This document shows positions 1-8,150 of a stretch of 11,214 bases of DNA, one piece after another; position 1 is the stretch's first letter; each line of letters begins with the position of its first letter. Origin of the DNA: Acetobacteraceae bacterium (GTDB lineage: Bacteria > Pseudomonadota > Alphaproteobacteria > Acetobacterales > Acetobacteraceae); contig JADYYZ010000501.1 of NCBI GenBank assembly GCA_020853405.1, positions 1 to 11,214 on the forward strand, written 5' to 3'. Position numbers and translations under genes: made by a program. The notes under the pieces were generated by a model that saw only the letters and a list, made by a program, of their open reading frames with translations, was not told the DNA's origin and searched no databases.

Positions 1-1299
1 GACGGTTCGCCGGTGACGGCCGAGGACGTGGTGGTGAGCTGGAACCGCTGGGCCGAGCGCGACGCCGCCGGCCAGACCACCGCGACCTTCCTTTCCCGGC
101 TGGAGGTGGTCGACCAGAACAGTTTCCGTGCGGTGCTTAAGGAGCCGTTCGGGCAGCTGCTGTTCGCACTCGCCAAGCCGCAGGCGATGCCGATGTTCGT
201 GATGCCCGCCCGGATCGCGCGCGGCGTGTCGGGAAGCGAACAGATCGCCGATGCCACCGGCTCCGGCCCGTTCCGCATGCTGCGCGACCAGTGGGTGGCC
301 GGCGTGCGCGTGGTCTATGAGCGCAACCAGGGCTACGTGCCGCGGAGCGAGCCGGCAAGCGGCATCGCCGGCGGCAAGCAGGCACTGGTCGATCGCGTGG
401 AGTGGGTGAACCTGCCGGATGCGCAGACGCAGGTCGCCGCACTCCAGCGCGGCGAGGTCGATTTCGTGGAAACCCCGCCTTCCGACCTGCTGGCGACGCT
501 GCGGCGCGCGCGGGGCGTGAAGGTGGGCGTGCTGCACAACACCGGCAGCCAGGGCACGCTGCGCGTCAACCACCTGAACCCACCCTTCGACAACCCCGCG
601 GCACGCCACGCGCTGCACAATTTCATCCTGCAGCCCGACATGATCATGGCGGTCACCGGCGACCCGGCGCTCGGCCAGGTGTGCGGCGCGCTGCTGCTGT
701 GCGGCAGCCCGAACGGCTCCGAGCACGGTGCCGAGCTGATCATCTCGCGCGATCCCGCCGATGCGCGGATCCGCCGCGGCGCCGAGCAGCTGCGCGCGGC
801 CGGCTATGACGGCAGGCCGATCGTCATCCTCCATCCCACCGACCAGCCGGTGATGCACGCCAGTACCCTGGTGCTGGCCGACGCGCTGCGCCGCGGCGGC
901 ATCAATGTCGACCTGCAGAGCATGGACTGGGCGACGCTGGTCTCGCGCCGGACCAGCAAGGAAACCGGCCCGCGCGGCTGGCACATTTTTCTCACCACCG
1001 GCGGCTCGATCGGGCCGGCGAACCCGGCCTTCCATATCCAGATGAGCGGCGGCTGCGAGCGCGCCTTCTTCGGCTGGCCCTGCGACAGCCGGCTCGAGCA
1101 GCTGCGCGCGGCCTGGGTGCGCGAGACCGATCCGGCGAGGGCCTTCGCCATCGCCGAGGACATCCAGCGCCGCGGCATGGAGATCACGGTCTACATCCCC
1201 TACGGCCAGTACAAAAGCGAAAGCGCCTGGCGCGACAATGTCGAGGGCATCCTTTCCATCCCGGAGACGCTGGTGTTCTGGAACATCGCCAAGCGCTGA
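1..1299 (+). CDS. ABC transporter substrate-binding protein, family 5 (peptide/opine type), 5'-truncated
   Basis: The reading frame is open from the first base, so the start lies outside the window; 432 codons are visible out of roughly 500-540 usual for the family. The protein would be a periplasmic receptor delivering peptides or similar solutes to a Dpp/Opp-like ABC importer. Visible family 5 signatures are the opening DGSPVTAEDVVVSWNRW (the usual 'DG.pvtA.DV..s..R' block), GSGPFRM near residue 94, and a late FDNPAARHAL segment. The C-terminal half has the expected alternating alpha/beta look with a terminal W-rich strand. The signal peptide is not visible. An M81 metallopeptidase follows 9 nt after the stop, suggesting one operon, with permease and ATPase genes presumably outside the window. 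Family assignment is firm; the substrate cannot be told from sequence. Confidence 0.9.
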   Translation, partial: DGSPVTAEDVVVSWNRWAERDAAGQTTATFLSRLEVVDQNSFRAVLKEPFGQLLFALAKPQAMPMFVMPARIARGVSGSEQIADATGSGPFRMLRDQWVAGVRVVYERNQGYVPRSEPASGIAGGKQALVDRVEWVNLPDAQTQVAALQRGEVDFVETPPSDLLATLRRARGVKVGVLHNTGSQGTLRVNHLNPPFDNPAARHALHNFILQPDMIMAVTGDPALGQVCGALLLCGSPNGSEHGAELIISRDPADARIRRGAEQLRAAGYDGRPIVILHPTDQPVMHASTLVLADALRRGGINVDLQSMDWATLVSRRTSKETGPRGWHIFLTTGGSIGPANPAFHIQMSGGCERAFFGWPCDSRLEQLRAAWVRETDPARAFAIAEDIQRRGMEITVYIPYGQYKSESAWRDNVEGILSIPETLVFWNIAKR

Positions 1300-1308
1300 G
1301 GCGAGATC

Positions 1309-2760
1309 GTGCGCCTGTTCGCCGCCTCGCTCGCCACCGAGACCAACACCTTCGCGCCGCTGCCGATCGACCGCGCCGCGTTCGAGCGGTTCGGGCCGGG
1401 CGAGCATCCGAAAACGCCGGGCCTGTGCAGCGCACCGATCATCGCCGCGCGGGAAGCGGCGGCGGCGTTCGGGCACACGCTGGTGGAAGGCAGCACATTC
1501 TGGGCGCACCCGGCCGGGCTGGTCGGGCGTGCCGCCTATCTCGCGATGCGCGACGAGATTCTCGCCCAGCTGCGCGCGGCATTGCCCGTGGACGTGGCCC
1601 TGTTCGGGCTGCATGGCGCGATGGTGGCGGACGGGTTCGACGACTGCGAAGGCGACCTGCTGGCGCGCGCCCGCGAGATCGCCGGGCCGAAATGCGTGAT
1701 CGGCGCCGAGCTCGACCCGCATTCGCACCTGTCCGACCTGATGGTGCGGTCGGCCGACCTGATCGTGGCGTTCAAGGAGTTCCCTCACACCGACTTCCTG
1801 GCCCGCGCGCGTGACCTCGCGCGGCTGTGCCTGGCCAAGGCCGAGGGGAAGATCCGGCCGGTGCCCGCCGTGTTCGACATGCGCTCGATCGGCGGCTTCA
1901 TGACCTCGCGCGAGCCGGGCCGCGGTTTCGTCGACCGCCTGCTGGCCATGGAAGGCAAGGACGGGGTGCTGTCGATCAGCCCGATCCACGGCTTCCAGGC
2001 AGCCGACGTGTATGACTGCGGCAGCAAGATGCTGGTCTATGCCGATGCCGACCCAGGCAAGGCCGCGGCGCTGGCCGAACGCCTGGGGCGCGAGGTGCTG
2101 GCCTGGGGCCGGGCTGGCGTGCCGAAGCATTTCAAGACCGAGGCGGCGATCGAGGAGGCGCTGAGCATGCCGGGCCAGCCGATCGTGCTGGCCGACCGGT
2201 GGGACAACCCGGGCGGCGGGGTCGCCGGCGATTCGACCTTCCTGGTGCAGGCGCTGCTGAAGCACCCCGACGTGCCGAGCGCTGTCGGCGCGCTGTGGGA
2301 TGCGCAGGCGGTCGGCTTCTGCCTCGCGGCGGGGGCGGGGGCGACGCTGCCGCTCCGCTTCGGCGGCAAGGCGAATTTCCAGTCGGGAACCCCCGTCGAT
2401 GCCATCGTCACGGTTCGTGCCACCACCAATGACCTTGTGATCCCGTTCGAGCAGTCGCGTGTGTCGCTCGGTGCCGCGGCAGCGGTGACGATCAACGGCC
2501 ATCTCGATGTCGTGCTGGCGAGCGGGCGGGCGCAGACCTTCAGCCCGGCCGTGTTCACCGAGCTCGGGATCGACCTTGCTGCGAAGAAGATCGTGGTGGT
2601 GAAGTCCTCGAACCACTTCCACGCTGCCTTCGCGCCGATCGCGGCAGGCGTGCTGTACGTGGATTGCGGCGGGCCCTATCCGCCCGACCCGGCGAACATC
2701 CCCTATCGCAAGATCAGGCGGCCGATCGCCCCGCTCGACCCCGATCCGCTGCCGGTGTAG
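1309..2760 (+). CDS. M81 family metallopeptidase (MlrC/microcystinase-like)
   Basis: A 483-residue zinc-dependent hydrolase of the MlrC family, normal in length. The N-terminal MlrC domain (about residues 2-290) shows ETNTF at 11-15, LHGAM at 101-105, the metal motif DPHSH (D136, H138, H140) and PHTD at 159-162. D136, H138 and H160 match the expected zinc ligands. The C-terminal MlrC domain (about 300-475) is preceded by the conserved glycine-rich DNPGGGVAGDST block. No signal peptide is seen, so it should be cytoplasmic. The GTG start follows a GAGGCGAG purine stretch, and the frame has no better upstream start after the previous stop. Family members often sit beside peptide ABC transporters, as here with the binding protein upstream, so cleavage of an imported peptide or amide is a reasonable inference. 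Actual microcystin degradation should not be assumed. Confidence 0.92.
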   Translation: MRLFAASLATETNTFAPLPIDRAAFERFGPGEHPKTPGLCSAPIIAAREAAAAFGHTLVEGSTFWAHPAGLVGRAAYLAMRDEILAQLRAALPVDVALFGLHGAMVADGFDDCEGDLLARAREIAGPKCVIGAELDPHSHLSDLMVRSADLIVAFKEFPHTDFLARARDLARLCLAKAEGKIRPVPAVFDMRSIGGFMTSREPGRGFVDRLLAMEGKDGVLSISPIHGFQAADVYDCGSKMLVYADADPGKAAALAERLGREVLAWGRAGVPKHFKTEAAIEEALSMPGQPIVLADRWDNPGGGVAGDSTFLVQALLKHPDVPSAVGALWDAQAVGFCLAAGAGATLPLRFGGKANFQSGTPVDAIVTVRATTNDLVIPFEQSRVSLGAAAAVTINGHLDVVLASGRAQTFSPAVFTELGIDLAAKKIVVVKSSNHFHAAFAPIAAGVLYVDCGGPYPPDPANIPYRKIRRPIAPLDPDPLPV

Positions 2761-2770
2761 CGGCGATCGG

Positions 2771-2790
2771 CGCCGGCGTGCCGGCCGGCG
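2771..2790 (+). terminator. weak GC hairpin after the M81 peptidase gene
   Basis: CGCCGG (2771-2776) can pair with CCGGCG (2785-2790) around an 8-nt loop; an alternative fold pairs GCCGG with CCGGC around CGTG. It starts 10 nt after the peptidase stop and abuts the Pho-box array. There is no clean T-run, and GCCGGC words are common in this DNA, so termination is only plausible. Confidence 0.25.
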
Positions 2791-2846
2791 TTGTCATGGA
2801 ACCTTCATCGAACTGAAATTCCACGGTCACCGCCGGCGCCTAGTTT
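2791..2846 (+). promoter_or_regulatory. Tandem Pho boxes and -10 element of the pst-phoB operon
   Basis: Four 7-bp units sit at exact 11-bp spacing: TTGTCAT (2791), CCTTCAT (2802), CTGAAAT (2813) and CGGTCAC (2824). The enterobacterial Pho-box consensus is two CTGTCAT-like units separated by 4 bp, so this is equivalent to two tandem boxes. Units 1 and 4 match CTGTCAT/C at six of seven positions; units 2 and 3 are weaker. Ten bp after the last unit is TAGTTT (2841-2846), a -10-like hexamer at the same offset I recall for the E. coli pstS promoter. PhoB phosphate would bind here in place of a -35 contact. Transcription would begin near 2853, giving a leader of about 58 nt before pstS. The encoded PhoB makes this an autoregulated circuit. 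PhoB binding is inferred, not shown. Confidence 0.8.
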
Positions 2847-2910
2847 CAGCCGCGTTCGCCAATGCCAAGGCCGGTGCCGCCCGGCCGCGGCTCGATCGCC
2901 GGAGTGGGTC

Positions 2911-3984
2911 GTGCGCCACAAAGCATCCTGCGCCCTGGTCGGGCTTGCGATCGCCGCCGCCGTGCCGGCGGGGGCGCAGCAGATCACCGGAGCCGGCGCG
3001 ACCTTTCCGGCACCGGTCTATCAGCAGTGGGGCGAGGCGGCGGCGCGCGCGATCGGTGTCGATCTGAACTACCAGGCGATCGGCTCGGGCGGCGGCATCA
3101 ACCAGGTGATCAGCGGCACGGTCGATTTCGGCGCCACCGACGCGCCGCTCGCCGCCGGGCGCCTGGCGAAGCTCGGCCTCGTGCAGTTCCCGACCCTGGT
3201 CGGCGGCATCGTGCTGACCATCAACGTGCCGGGCGTTGGCGACCGCGAGCTGAAACTGACCGGCGCGCTGCTGGCCGAGATTTTCCAGGAGAGGCTCGGC
3301 CGCTGGAACGACCGGCGCATCGCCGAGCTCAACCCGGCCATCACGCTGCCGAACATTCCCGTGGCACCGGTCTATCGTGCCGACGCGTCGGGCACGACCT
3401 TCCAGTTCACCGACTATCTGAGCCGCATGAGCGAGGACTGGAAGGCGCTGGCCGGCAGCGCGACCAGCGTGCGCTGGCCCGCCGGGGTCGGGGCGCGCGG
3501 CAATGACGGCGTGGCAGCGATGGTGCGCAACGCCCGTGGCGGCATCGGCTATGTCGAGTATGCCTATGCGCGGCTGAACCGCCTTGCCACCGTGCAGCTC
3601 AGGAACCGCGACGGCCAGTTCGTCGCGGCAAGCGAGGCGACGATCGGGGCCGCCGCCGCCGGCGTCGACTGGGCTGCCGATCCGTCCTTCGCGGTCAGCC
3701 TGAACGACCGGCCCGGTGCCGAGGCCTGGCCGATCGCGGCCTCCACCTTCATCCTGGTGCCGACCCATGCGCGCGACCCGCGCAGAACGGAAGCCGTGCT
3801 GCGCTTCTTCGACTGGGCCCTGCGCGAGGGCGACGCGATCGCACGCGACCTCGTGTTCGTGCCGCTGCCGGAGGCCACCAAAGATGCGGTGCGCGCAGCG
3901 TGGTCGGAGCGGCTCGGGTTCGCCGCGAGCCACCGCAGCCCGGGTCCGGCCCCCGCCGGAGTGCCCGGGGCGGGAGCGAACTGA
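2911..3984 (+). CDS. pstS: Phosphate ABC transporter periplasmic binding protein PstS
   Basis: A 357-residue periplasmic phosphate receptor for the Pst importer. The GTG start at 2911 is chosen because GGAG lies 6 nt upstream and a normal signal peptide follows: basic RHK, a hydrophobic core to about residue 19, and an AGA-Q type cleavage near residue 22. The frame is open further upstream, but that part overlaps the Pho boxes and leader. Phosphate-binding landmarks are GAGATFPAP (28-35), GSGGGI (59-64), DFGATDAPL (72-80) and the R156-DASGTT segment, all typical of PstS. The extreme C-terminus carries a short Pro/Ala/Gly tail after the last conserved region. It is the first gene of the operon, 1 nt from pstC, and is expected to be the most strongly expressed under phosphate starvation. 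Identification is secure. Confidence 0.96.
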   Translation: MRHKASCALVGLAIAAAVPAGAQQITGAGATFPAPVYQQWGEAAARAIGVDLNYQAIGSGGGINQVISGTVDFGATDAPLAAGRLAKLGLVQFPTLVGGIVLTINVPGVGDRELKLTGALLAEIFQERLGRWNDRRIAELNPAITLPNIPVAPVYRADASGTTFQFTDYLSRMSEDWKALAGSATSVRWPAGVGARGNDGVAAMVRNARGGIGYVEYAYARLNRLATVQLRNRDGQFVAASEATIGAAAAGVDWAADPSFAVSLNDRPGAEAWPIAASTFILVPTHARDPRRTEAVLRFFDWALREGDAIARDLVFVPLPEATKDAVRAAWSERLGFAASHRSPGPAPAGVPGAGAN

Positions 3985-3985
3985 C

Positions 3986-4963
3986 ATGGGGCAGGCAGCG
4001 CAGGCCGCCGCGATCATGCCCCGGGCAGCGTCGCGCCGGGCCGGCCGGCGGCATCCGGGCGATCTCGTCTTCGCCGCGCTCGCCACCGCGTCGGGCCTGC
4101 TGGTGCTGGGGCTGATGGGCGCCATCATCGTCATGCTGTTCGTCGGTGGCTGGCAGGCGTTCAGCGTCTTTGGCGTCGGTTTCCTATGGAGCGACGTGTG
4201 GGACCCCGTGCGCGGCCAGTATGGCGCGCTGGTGCCGGTCGTCGGCACGCTGCTGACCAGCGCGCTGGCGCTCGCCATGGCGGTGCCGGTGGCCTTCGGC
4301 GTCGCCTTCTGCCTGACCGAGCTGGCACCCGCCTGGTTCCGCCGGCCGGTCGGCATCGCGATCGAACTGCTCGCCGCGATTCCCAGCATCATCTTCGGGA
4401 TGTGGGGCTTCTTCGAGCTCGCGCCGATCCTCGGCCAGGACATCATGCCGGCGCTGCAGGATGCGACGCTGGGCTGGCCGGTGTTCGGCACCCTGTTTGG
4501 CGGCCCCACCTATGGCATCGGCGTGCTGACCGCCGGCATCATCCTTGCGATCATGGTCCTGCCCTTCATCGCCGCCACCATGCGCGACGTGTTCCTGCAG
4601 GTGCCCGCGATCTACAAGGAGAGCGCCTATGGCCTGGGGGCGACCACCTGGGAAGTGATGCGAAGGGTGGTGATCCCGTATACGCGAAGTGCCGTGGCAG
4701 GCGGCATCATGCTGGGGCTCGGCCGCGCGCTCGGCGAGACGATGGCGGTGACGTTCGTGATCGGCAACGCCAACCGGCTTTCCGCCAGCCTGTTCGCGCC
4801 GGGCAACACGATCGCCTCGCTGGTGGCGCTGGAATTCGCCGAGGCGGAGGAAGGCAGCCTGAAACTCTCGGCGCTGCTGGCGATCGGGTTCATCCTGTTC
4901 GTCATCAGTTTCATCGTGCTGGCGGCAAGCCGCTTCATGCTGCGCGCCAGGCTGAAGGGCTGA
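3986..4963 (+). CDS. pstC: Phosphate ABC transporter permease PstC
   Basis: A 325-residue inner-membrane permease that forms the phosphate channel with PstA. About six transmembrane segments are visible near 26-52, 83-111, 122-148, 177-197, 240-262 and 294-318, with a basic cytoplasmic N-terminus. The EAA coupling loop that docks on PstB reads KESAYGLGAT around residues 211-220, followed by the expected VVIP at 228-231. The motif RALGETMAVTFVIGN (247-261) is characteristic of PstC. The ATG at 3986 has GGGAG 9 nt upstream and lies one base after the pstS stop, so translation is likely coupled. A second ATG ten codons in is possible but has no better ribosome site. Identification is secure. Confidence 0.96.
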   Translation: MGQAAQAAAIMPRAASRRAGRRHPGDLVFAALATASGLLVLGLMGAIIVMLFVGGWQAFSVFGVGFLWSDVWDPVRGQYGALVPVVGTLLTSALALAMAVPVAFGVAFCLTELAPAWFRRPVGIAIELLAAIPSIIFGMWGFFELAPILGQDIMPALQDATLGWPVFGTLFGGPTYGIGVLTAGIILAIMVLPFIAATMRDVFLQVPAIYKESAYGLGATTWEVMRRVVIPYTRSAVAGGIMLGLGRALGETMAVTFVIGNANRLSASLFAPGNTIASLVALEFAEAEEGSLKLSALLAIGFILFVISFIVLAASRFMLRARLKG

Positions 4964-4968
4964 GCGGC

Positions 4969-5829
4969 GTGGCTGGCATGGCGATCGCCCGCGATGGCGG
5001 CCTCGCCCGCCGGCGGCGGATCATCGACAGGGCGGCCAAGATTCTGTGTGTGGTCGCCACCCTGATCGGCCTGTTCTTCCTCGGCTGGATCCTGCTCAGC
5101 CTGGCACAGCGCGGCCTCGGCGGCCTCAGTCTCGATGTCTTCACCCGCATCACCCGCCCGCCGGGCCAGCAAGGCGGCCTGCTCAACGCCATCCTCGGCT
5201 CGCTGATCCAGACCGCCGTCGGCACCGCGATCGGCACGCCGATCGGCATGCTGGCGGGCACCTATCTCGCCGAATACGCGCGCGGCTCGCTGCTGGGCGC
5301 GCTGGTGCGGTTCGTCTCCGACATCCTGCTCTCGGCGCCGTCGGTGCTGATCGGTCTGTTCATCTACGTGGCGGTGGTGCTGAACACCGGCGGCTTCTCG
5401 GCCTGGGCGGGTGCGCTCGCGCTGGCGCTGATCGCGATCCCGATCGTCGTGCGCGCAACCGAGGACATGCTGCGCCTGATCCCGGATTCGCTGCGCGAGG
5501 CAGCGATCGGGCTGGGCGCGCCGAAATGGAAGATGATCACCTTCGTCTGCTATCGCGCCGCGCGCGAGGGCATCATCACCGGCATCCTGCTGGCGGTGGC
5601 GCGCGTGGCGGGGGAAACCGCGGCGCTGCTGTTCACCTCGCTCGGCAACCTGAACTGGTCGCTGGACATGACGGCGCCGATGGCCAGCCTGCCGCTTGCG
5701 ATCTACCAGTACGCGGGTTCGGCCTACGGCGAATGGATCGCGCTCGCCTGGACCGGTGCCGCGCTGATCACGGCAGGCGTGCTGGCGCTGAACATCCTTG
5801 CGCGCCTTGCGTCCGGCGGCCGGGGCTGA
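4969..5829 (+). CDS. pstA: Phosphate ABC transporter permease PstA
   Basis: A 286-residue partner permease of PstC. Transmembrane segments are visible at about 23-46, 71-101, 116-139, 145-163, 201-225 and 257-280. PstA hallmarks include GGLLNAILGSL near 69-79, GTPIGMLAGTYLAEYA near 89-104, the EAA loop REAAIGLGAPKW (176-187) and ARVAGETAALLFTS (211-224). The start is uncertain by three codons. GTG at 4969 has AAGGG 9 nt upstream, whereas ATG at 4978 is 18 nt away from that site, so GTG is preferred. The gene lies 5 nt after pstC and 9 nt before pstB. Confidence 0.94.
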   Translation: MAGMAIARDGGLARRRRIIDRAAKILCVVATLIGLFFLGWILLSLAQRGLGGLSLDVFTRITRPPGQQGGLLNAILGSLIQTAVGTAIGTPIGMLAGTYLAEYARGSLLGALVRFVSDILLSAPSVLIGLFIYVAVVLNTGGFSAWAGALALALIAIPIVVRATEDMLRLIPDSLREAAIGLGAPKWKMITFVCYRAAREGIITGILLAVARVAGETAALLFTSLGNLNWSLDMTAPMASLPLAIYQYAGSAYGEWIALAWTGAALITAGVLALNILARLASGGRG

Positions 5830-5838
5830 AGGGGCAGA

Positions 5839-6672
5839 ATGGACCGGAACGCAACCACTGTCTCGCCGCCGCCACGGGGCTTCGCCGGCAGCCCCGCGCG
5901 CGCCACGCCGCCGCCGCAGGTGCCCCGCATCACCTGCGAGGGGCTCGATTTCTTCTATGGCGCCAGCCAGGCGCTGAAGAACATCACCATGGCCTTCCCC
6001 GACCGCGAGGTCACCGGCCTGATCGGCCCATCGGGGTGCGGCAAATCGACGCTGCTGCGGGTGCTGAACCGGATGTACAGCCTCTATCCCGGCCAGCGCG
6101 CGACCGGGCGGGTGATGATGGACGGCATCAACCTGATCGGCGAGCGCGTCGATCTCAACTGGCTGCGCAGCAGGGTCGGCATGGTGTTCCAGAAGCCGAC
6201 CCCGTTCCCGATGAGCATCCACGACAACATCGCCTTCGGCGTGAAGCTGCACGAGCGGCTTTCGAGAAGTGCCATGGACGAGCGGGTGGAGTGGTCGCTT
6301 GCGCGCGCGGCGCTGTGGGGCGAGGTGAAGGACCGGCTGCATGAAAGCGCGATGGGGCTTTCCGGCGGCCAGCAGCAGCGCCTGTGCATCGCGCGCACGA
6401 TCGCCGTGCGCCCCGAGGTGATCCTGCTCGACGAGCCGACCAGCGCGCTCGATCCGATCAGCACGCTCCGGATCGAGGAACTGATCGACGAGCTGAAGCG
6501 CGACTTCACGATCGTGATCGTCACCCACAATATGCAGCAGGCGGGGCGCTGCGCCGACCAGGTGGCGTTCTTCTATCTCGGCGAGCTGATCGAGCTCGCG
6601 CCATCCGACCAGATCTTCACCGCACCGCTGCACCCCAGGACCCAGGAATACATCACCGGGAGGTTCGGCTGA
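5839..6672 (+). CDS. pstB: Phosphate ABC transporter ATPase PstB
   Basis: A 277-residue cytoplasmic ATPase that powers PstCA. All nucleotide-binding motifs are intact: Walker A GPSGCGKST (63-71), Q-loop Q118 in MVFQKPTPFPMSI (a PstB-specific block), signature LSGGQQQR (174-181), Walker B VILLDEP (194-200), D-loop SALD and H-loop H230 in VTHNMQQA. LNRMYSLYPG (76-85) and the closing LHPRTQEYITGRFG are also PstB-typical. The first 29 residues form a Pro/Ala-rich extension ahead of the usual core start. The ATG is preceded by GAAGGGG 4 nt upstream. The stop shares one base with the phoU start (TGATG), implying translational coupling. Confidence 0.97.
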   Translation: MDRNATTVSPPPRGFAGSPARATPPPQVPRITCEGLDFFYGASQALKNITMAFPDREVTGLIGPSGCGKSTLLRVLNRMYSLYPGQRATGRVMMDGINLIGERVDLNWLRSRVGMVFQKPTPFPMSIHDNIAFGVKLHERLSRSAMDERVEWSLARAALWGEVKDRLHESAMGLSGGQQQRLCIARTIAVRPEVILLDEPTSALDPISTLRIEELIDELKRDFTIVIVTHNMQQAGRCADQVAFFYLGELIELAPSDQIFTAPLHPRTQEYITGRFG

Positions 6673-7421
6673 TGGAGACTTCCCCGCCCCGAAGCCGGCT
6701 GGCCGGGCATGTCGTGAAATCCTATGACGGCGAGCTCCGCCATCTGCGCGAGCTGATCGCGCGGATGGGCGGCATCGTCGAAAGCCAGCTGCAGGACTGC
6801 ATGGCCGCGATCGCGCGGCGCGATATCGAGGCGGCCGAACGGGTGATCGCCGCCGATCCCGAGGTCGATGCGATGGAGCGCGAGGTCGATGCGAACGTGA
6901 TCCGCCTGCTGGCGCTGCGCCAGCCGCTGGCGGTCGACCTGCGCAGCATCATCGCCGCGATGCGGATCGCCGGTGACCTGGAACGCGCCGGCGATTACGC
7001 CACCAACGTCGCCAAGCGCGCGATCGTGGTGGCCGAGGCGCCGTCGGTGCCGGCGGTGGCCGGCATCGCCCACATCAACCGCCTGGCCCTGGAAGCGATC
7101 AAGGACGTGCTCGACGCCTACATGACGAACGACGCCGCCAGGGCGGTGGACGTATGGAGCCGCGATGACCTGATCGACAAACTCTATACCGGCGTGTTCC
7201 GCGAGATCCTGACCTACATGATCGAGGACCCGCGTACCATCGGCGCCTGCACGCACCTGATGTTCATGGCCAAGAACCTGGAGCGTGTGGGCGACCACGC
7301 CACCAACATCGCCGAGATCATGCACTATGCGATCACCGGCCAGACGCTGCCCGATGCGCGGCCGAAGGGCGATACCTCGGTGGCACCGGCGCCACCGCGC
7401 GAACCCCCTGCCGGCAGCTGA
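6672..7421 (+). CDS. phoU: Phosphate signalling protein PhoU
   Basis: A 249-residue cytoplasmic regulator made of two similar three-helix halves. In known systems PhoU links the Pst transporter state to the PhoR kinase and keeps the Pho regulon off when phosphate is plentiful. Each half carries its metal-cluster motif: ERAGDYATN at 104-112 and ERVGDHATN at 204-212, with RQPLAVDLRSIIAAMRIAGD (83-102) a further family block. The core ends near residue 225. The last 25 residues are a Pro-rich, probably disordered tail. The ATG overlaps the pstB stop by one base. phoB follows after 7 nt. Identification is secure; how it signals here is less clear because no phoR is nearby. Confidence 0.96.
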   Translation: METSPPRSRLAGHVVKSYDGELRHLRELIARMGGIVESQLQDCMAAIARRDIEAAERVIAADPEVDAMEREVDANVIRLLALRQPLAVDLRSIIAAMRIAGDLERAGDYATNVAKRAIVVAEAPSVPAVAGIAHINRLALEAIKDVLDAYMTNDAARAVDVWSRDDLIDKLYTGVFREILTYMIEDPRTIGACTHLMFMAKNLERVGDHATNIAEIMHYAITGQTLPDARPKGDTSVAPAPPREPPAGS

Positions 7422-7428
7422 GGCGGGC

Positions 7429-8148
7429 ATGCCGGAGGCGCCATCGGCCACGGCCCGGCCGCGGATCCTGATCGTCGAGGACGAGGCAGCGCTCATCAGC
7501 ATGCTGCGCTATAATCTTGAGAAGCAGGGTTTCCGGGTCGACGAGGCGGCTGACGGGCAGGAGGCGCTTTCCAGGATCGCCGAGGCACCTCCCGATCTCG
7601 TGCTGCTGGACTGGATGCTGCCGACAATGTCGGGAATCGAGGTCTGCCGCCAGCTGCGCCGCCGGCCGGCAACCGCCGGCCTGCCGGTGATCATGCTGAC
7701 CGCCCGCGCCGAGGATGCCGACGCCGTGCGCGCGCTCGACATCGGGGCCGACGACTACGTGACCAAGCCGTTCGCGATCGCGGCGCTGCTTGCGCGCATC
7801 CGCGCCCTGCTGCGCCGCGCCGGCACCAGGCCGGCGAAGGGAACGCTTAGGTTCCACGACATCACGCTCGACATTGCGGCCCGGCGGGCGAGCCGCGCCG
7901 GCCGCTTCCTCCATCTCGGCCCCACCGAGTTCCGTTTGCTGGAATTCCTGATGCAGCACCCGGGCCGCGTGTTCGCGCGCGAGGAACTTCTCGATGCCGT
8001 CTGGGGCCAGGACATCCATGTTGAACCCCGCACCGTCGATGTGCATATCCTGCGGCTGAGACGAGGCCTGAACGGCGAAGGGGAGGCCGACGTGATCCGT
8101 ACCGTGCGCGCCGCCGGCTACGCGCTCGACCTCGAGCCCTCGGCCTGA
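7429..8148 (+). CDS. phoB: Phosphate regulon response regulator PhoB
   Basis: A 239-residue OmpR/PhoB-type transcription factor. The receiver domain (about 11-130) has the acidic pair E17-D18, the phosphoacceptor D61 in LLDWMLPTMSG, switch T91 and K113 in TKPF. The LVLLDWMLP wording is typical of PhoB rather than of other OmpR-family members. The winged-helix effector domain (about 137-235) shows LGPTEFRLLEFLMQHPGRVF, LLDAVWG and a recognition-helix region RTVDVHILRLRR. It would bind the Pho boxes at 2791-2830 and activate its own operon. The ATG has GAGG 5 nt upstream. The gene lies 7 nt after phoU. Synteny and sequence agree on PhoB; the partner kinase must be encoded elsewhere. Confidence 0.94.
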   Translation: MPEAPSATARPRILIVEDEAALISMLRYNLEKQGFRVDEAADGQEALSRIAEAPPDLVLLDWMLPTMSGIEVCRQLRRRPATAGLPVIMLTARAEDADAVRALDIGADDYVTKPFAIAALLARIRALLRRAGTRPAKGTLRFHDITLDIAARRASRAGRFLHLGPTEFRLLEFLMQHPGRVFAREELLDAVWGQDIHVEPRTVDVHILRLRRGLNGEGEADVIRTVRAAGYALDLEPSA

Positions 8149-8150
8149 GC

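Noticed and set aside
2791..2910. Extended N-terminus for PstS starting at the TTG at 2791
   Set aside because: It would place the start inside the Pho boxes and put 40 polar residues ahead of a normal signal peptide. The GTG at 2911 has GGAG at good spacing.
2827..4509. 560-codon open frame on the - strand opposite pstS and pstC
   Set aside because: It is antisense to two clearly identified genes, and its translation is Arg/Ala/Gly-rich with no recognisable domain. Long antisense frames are expected in DNA this GC-rich.
4627..6633. 668-codon open frame on the - strand opposite pstC, pstA and pstB
   Set aside because: Its translation is rich in Arg, His, Gln and Asp with no fold signature, while the + strand carries complete, motif-intact Pst proteins.
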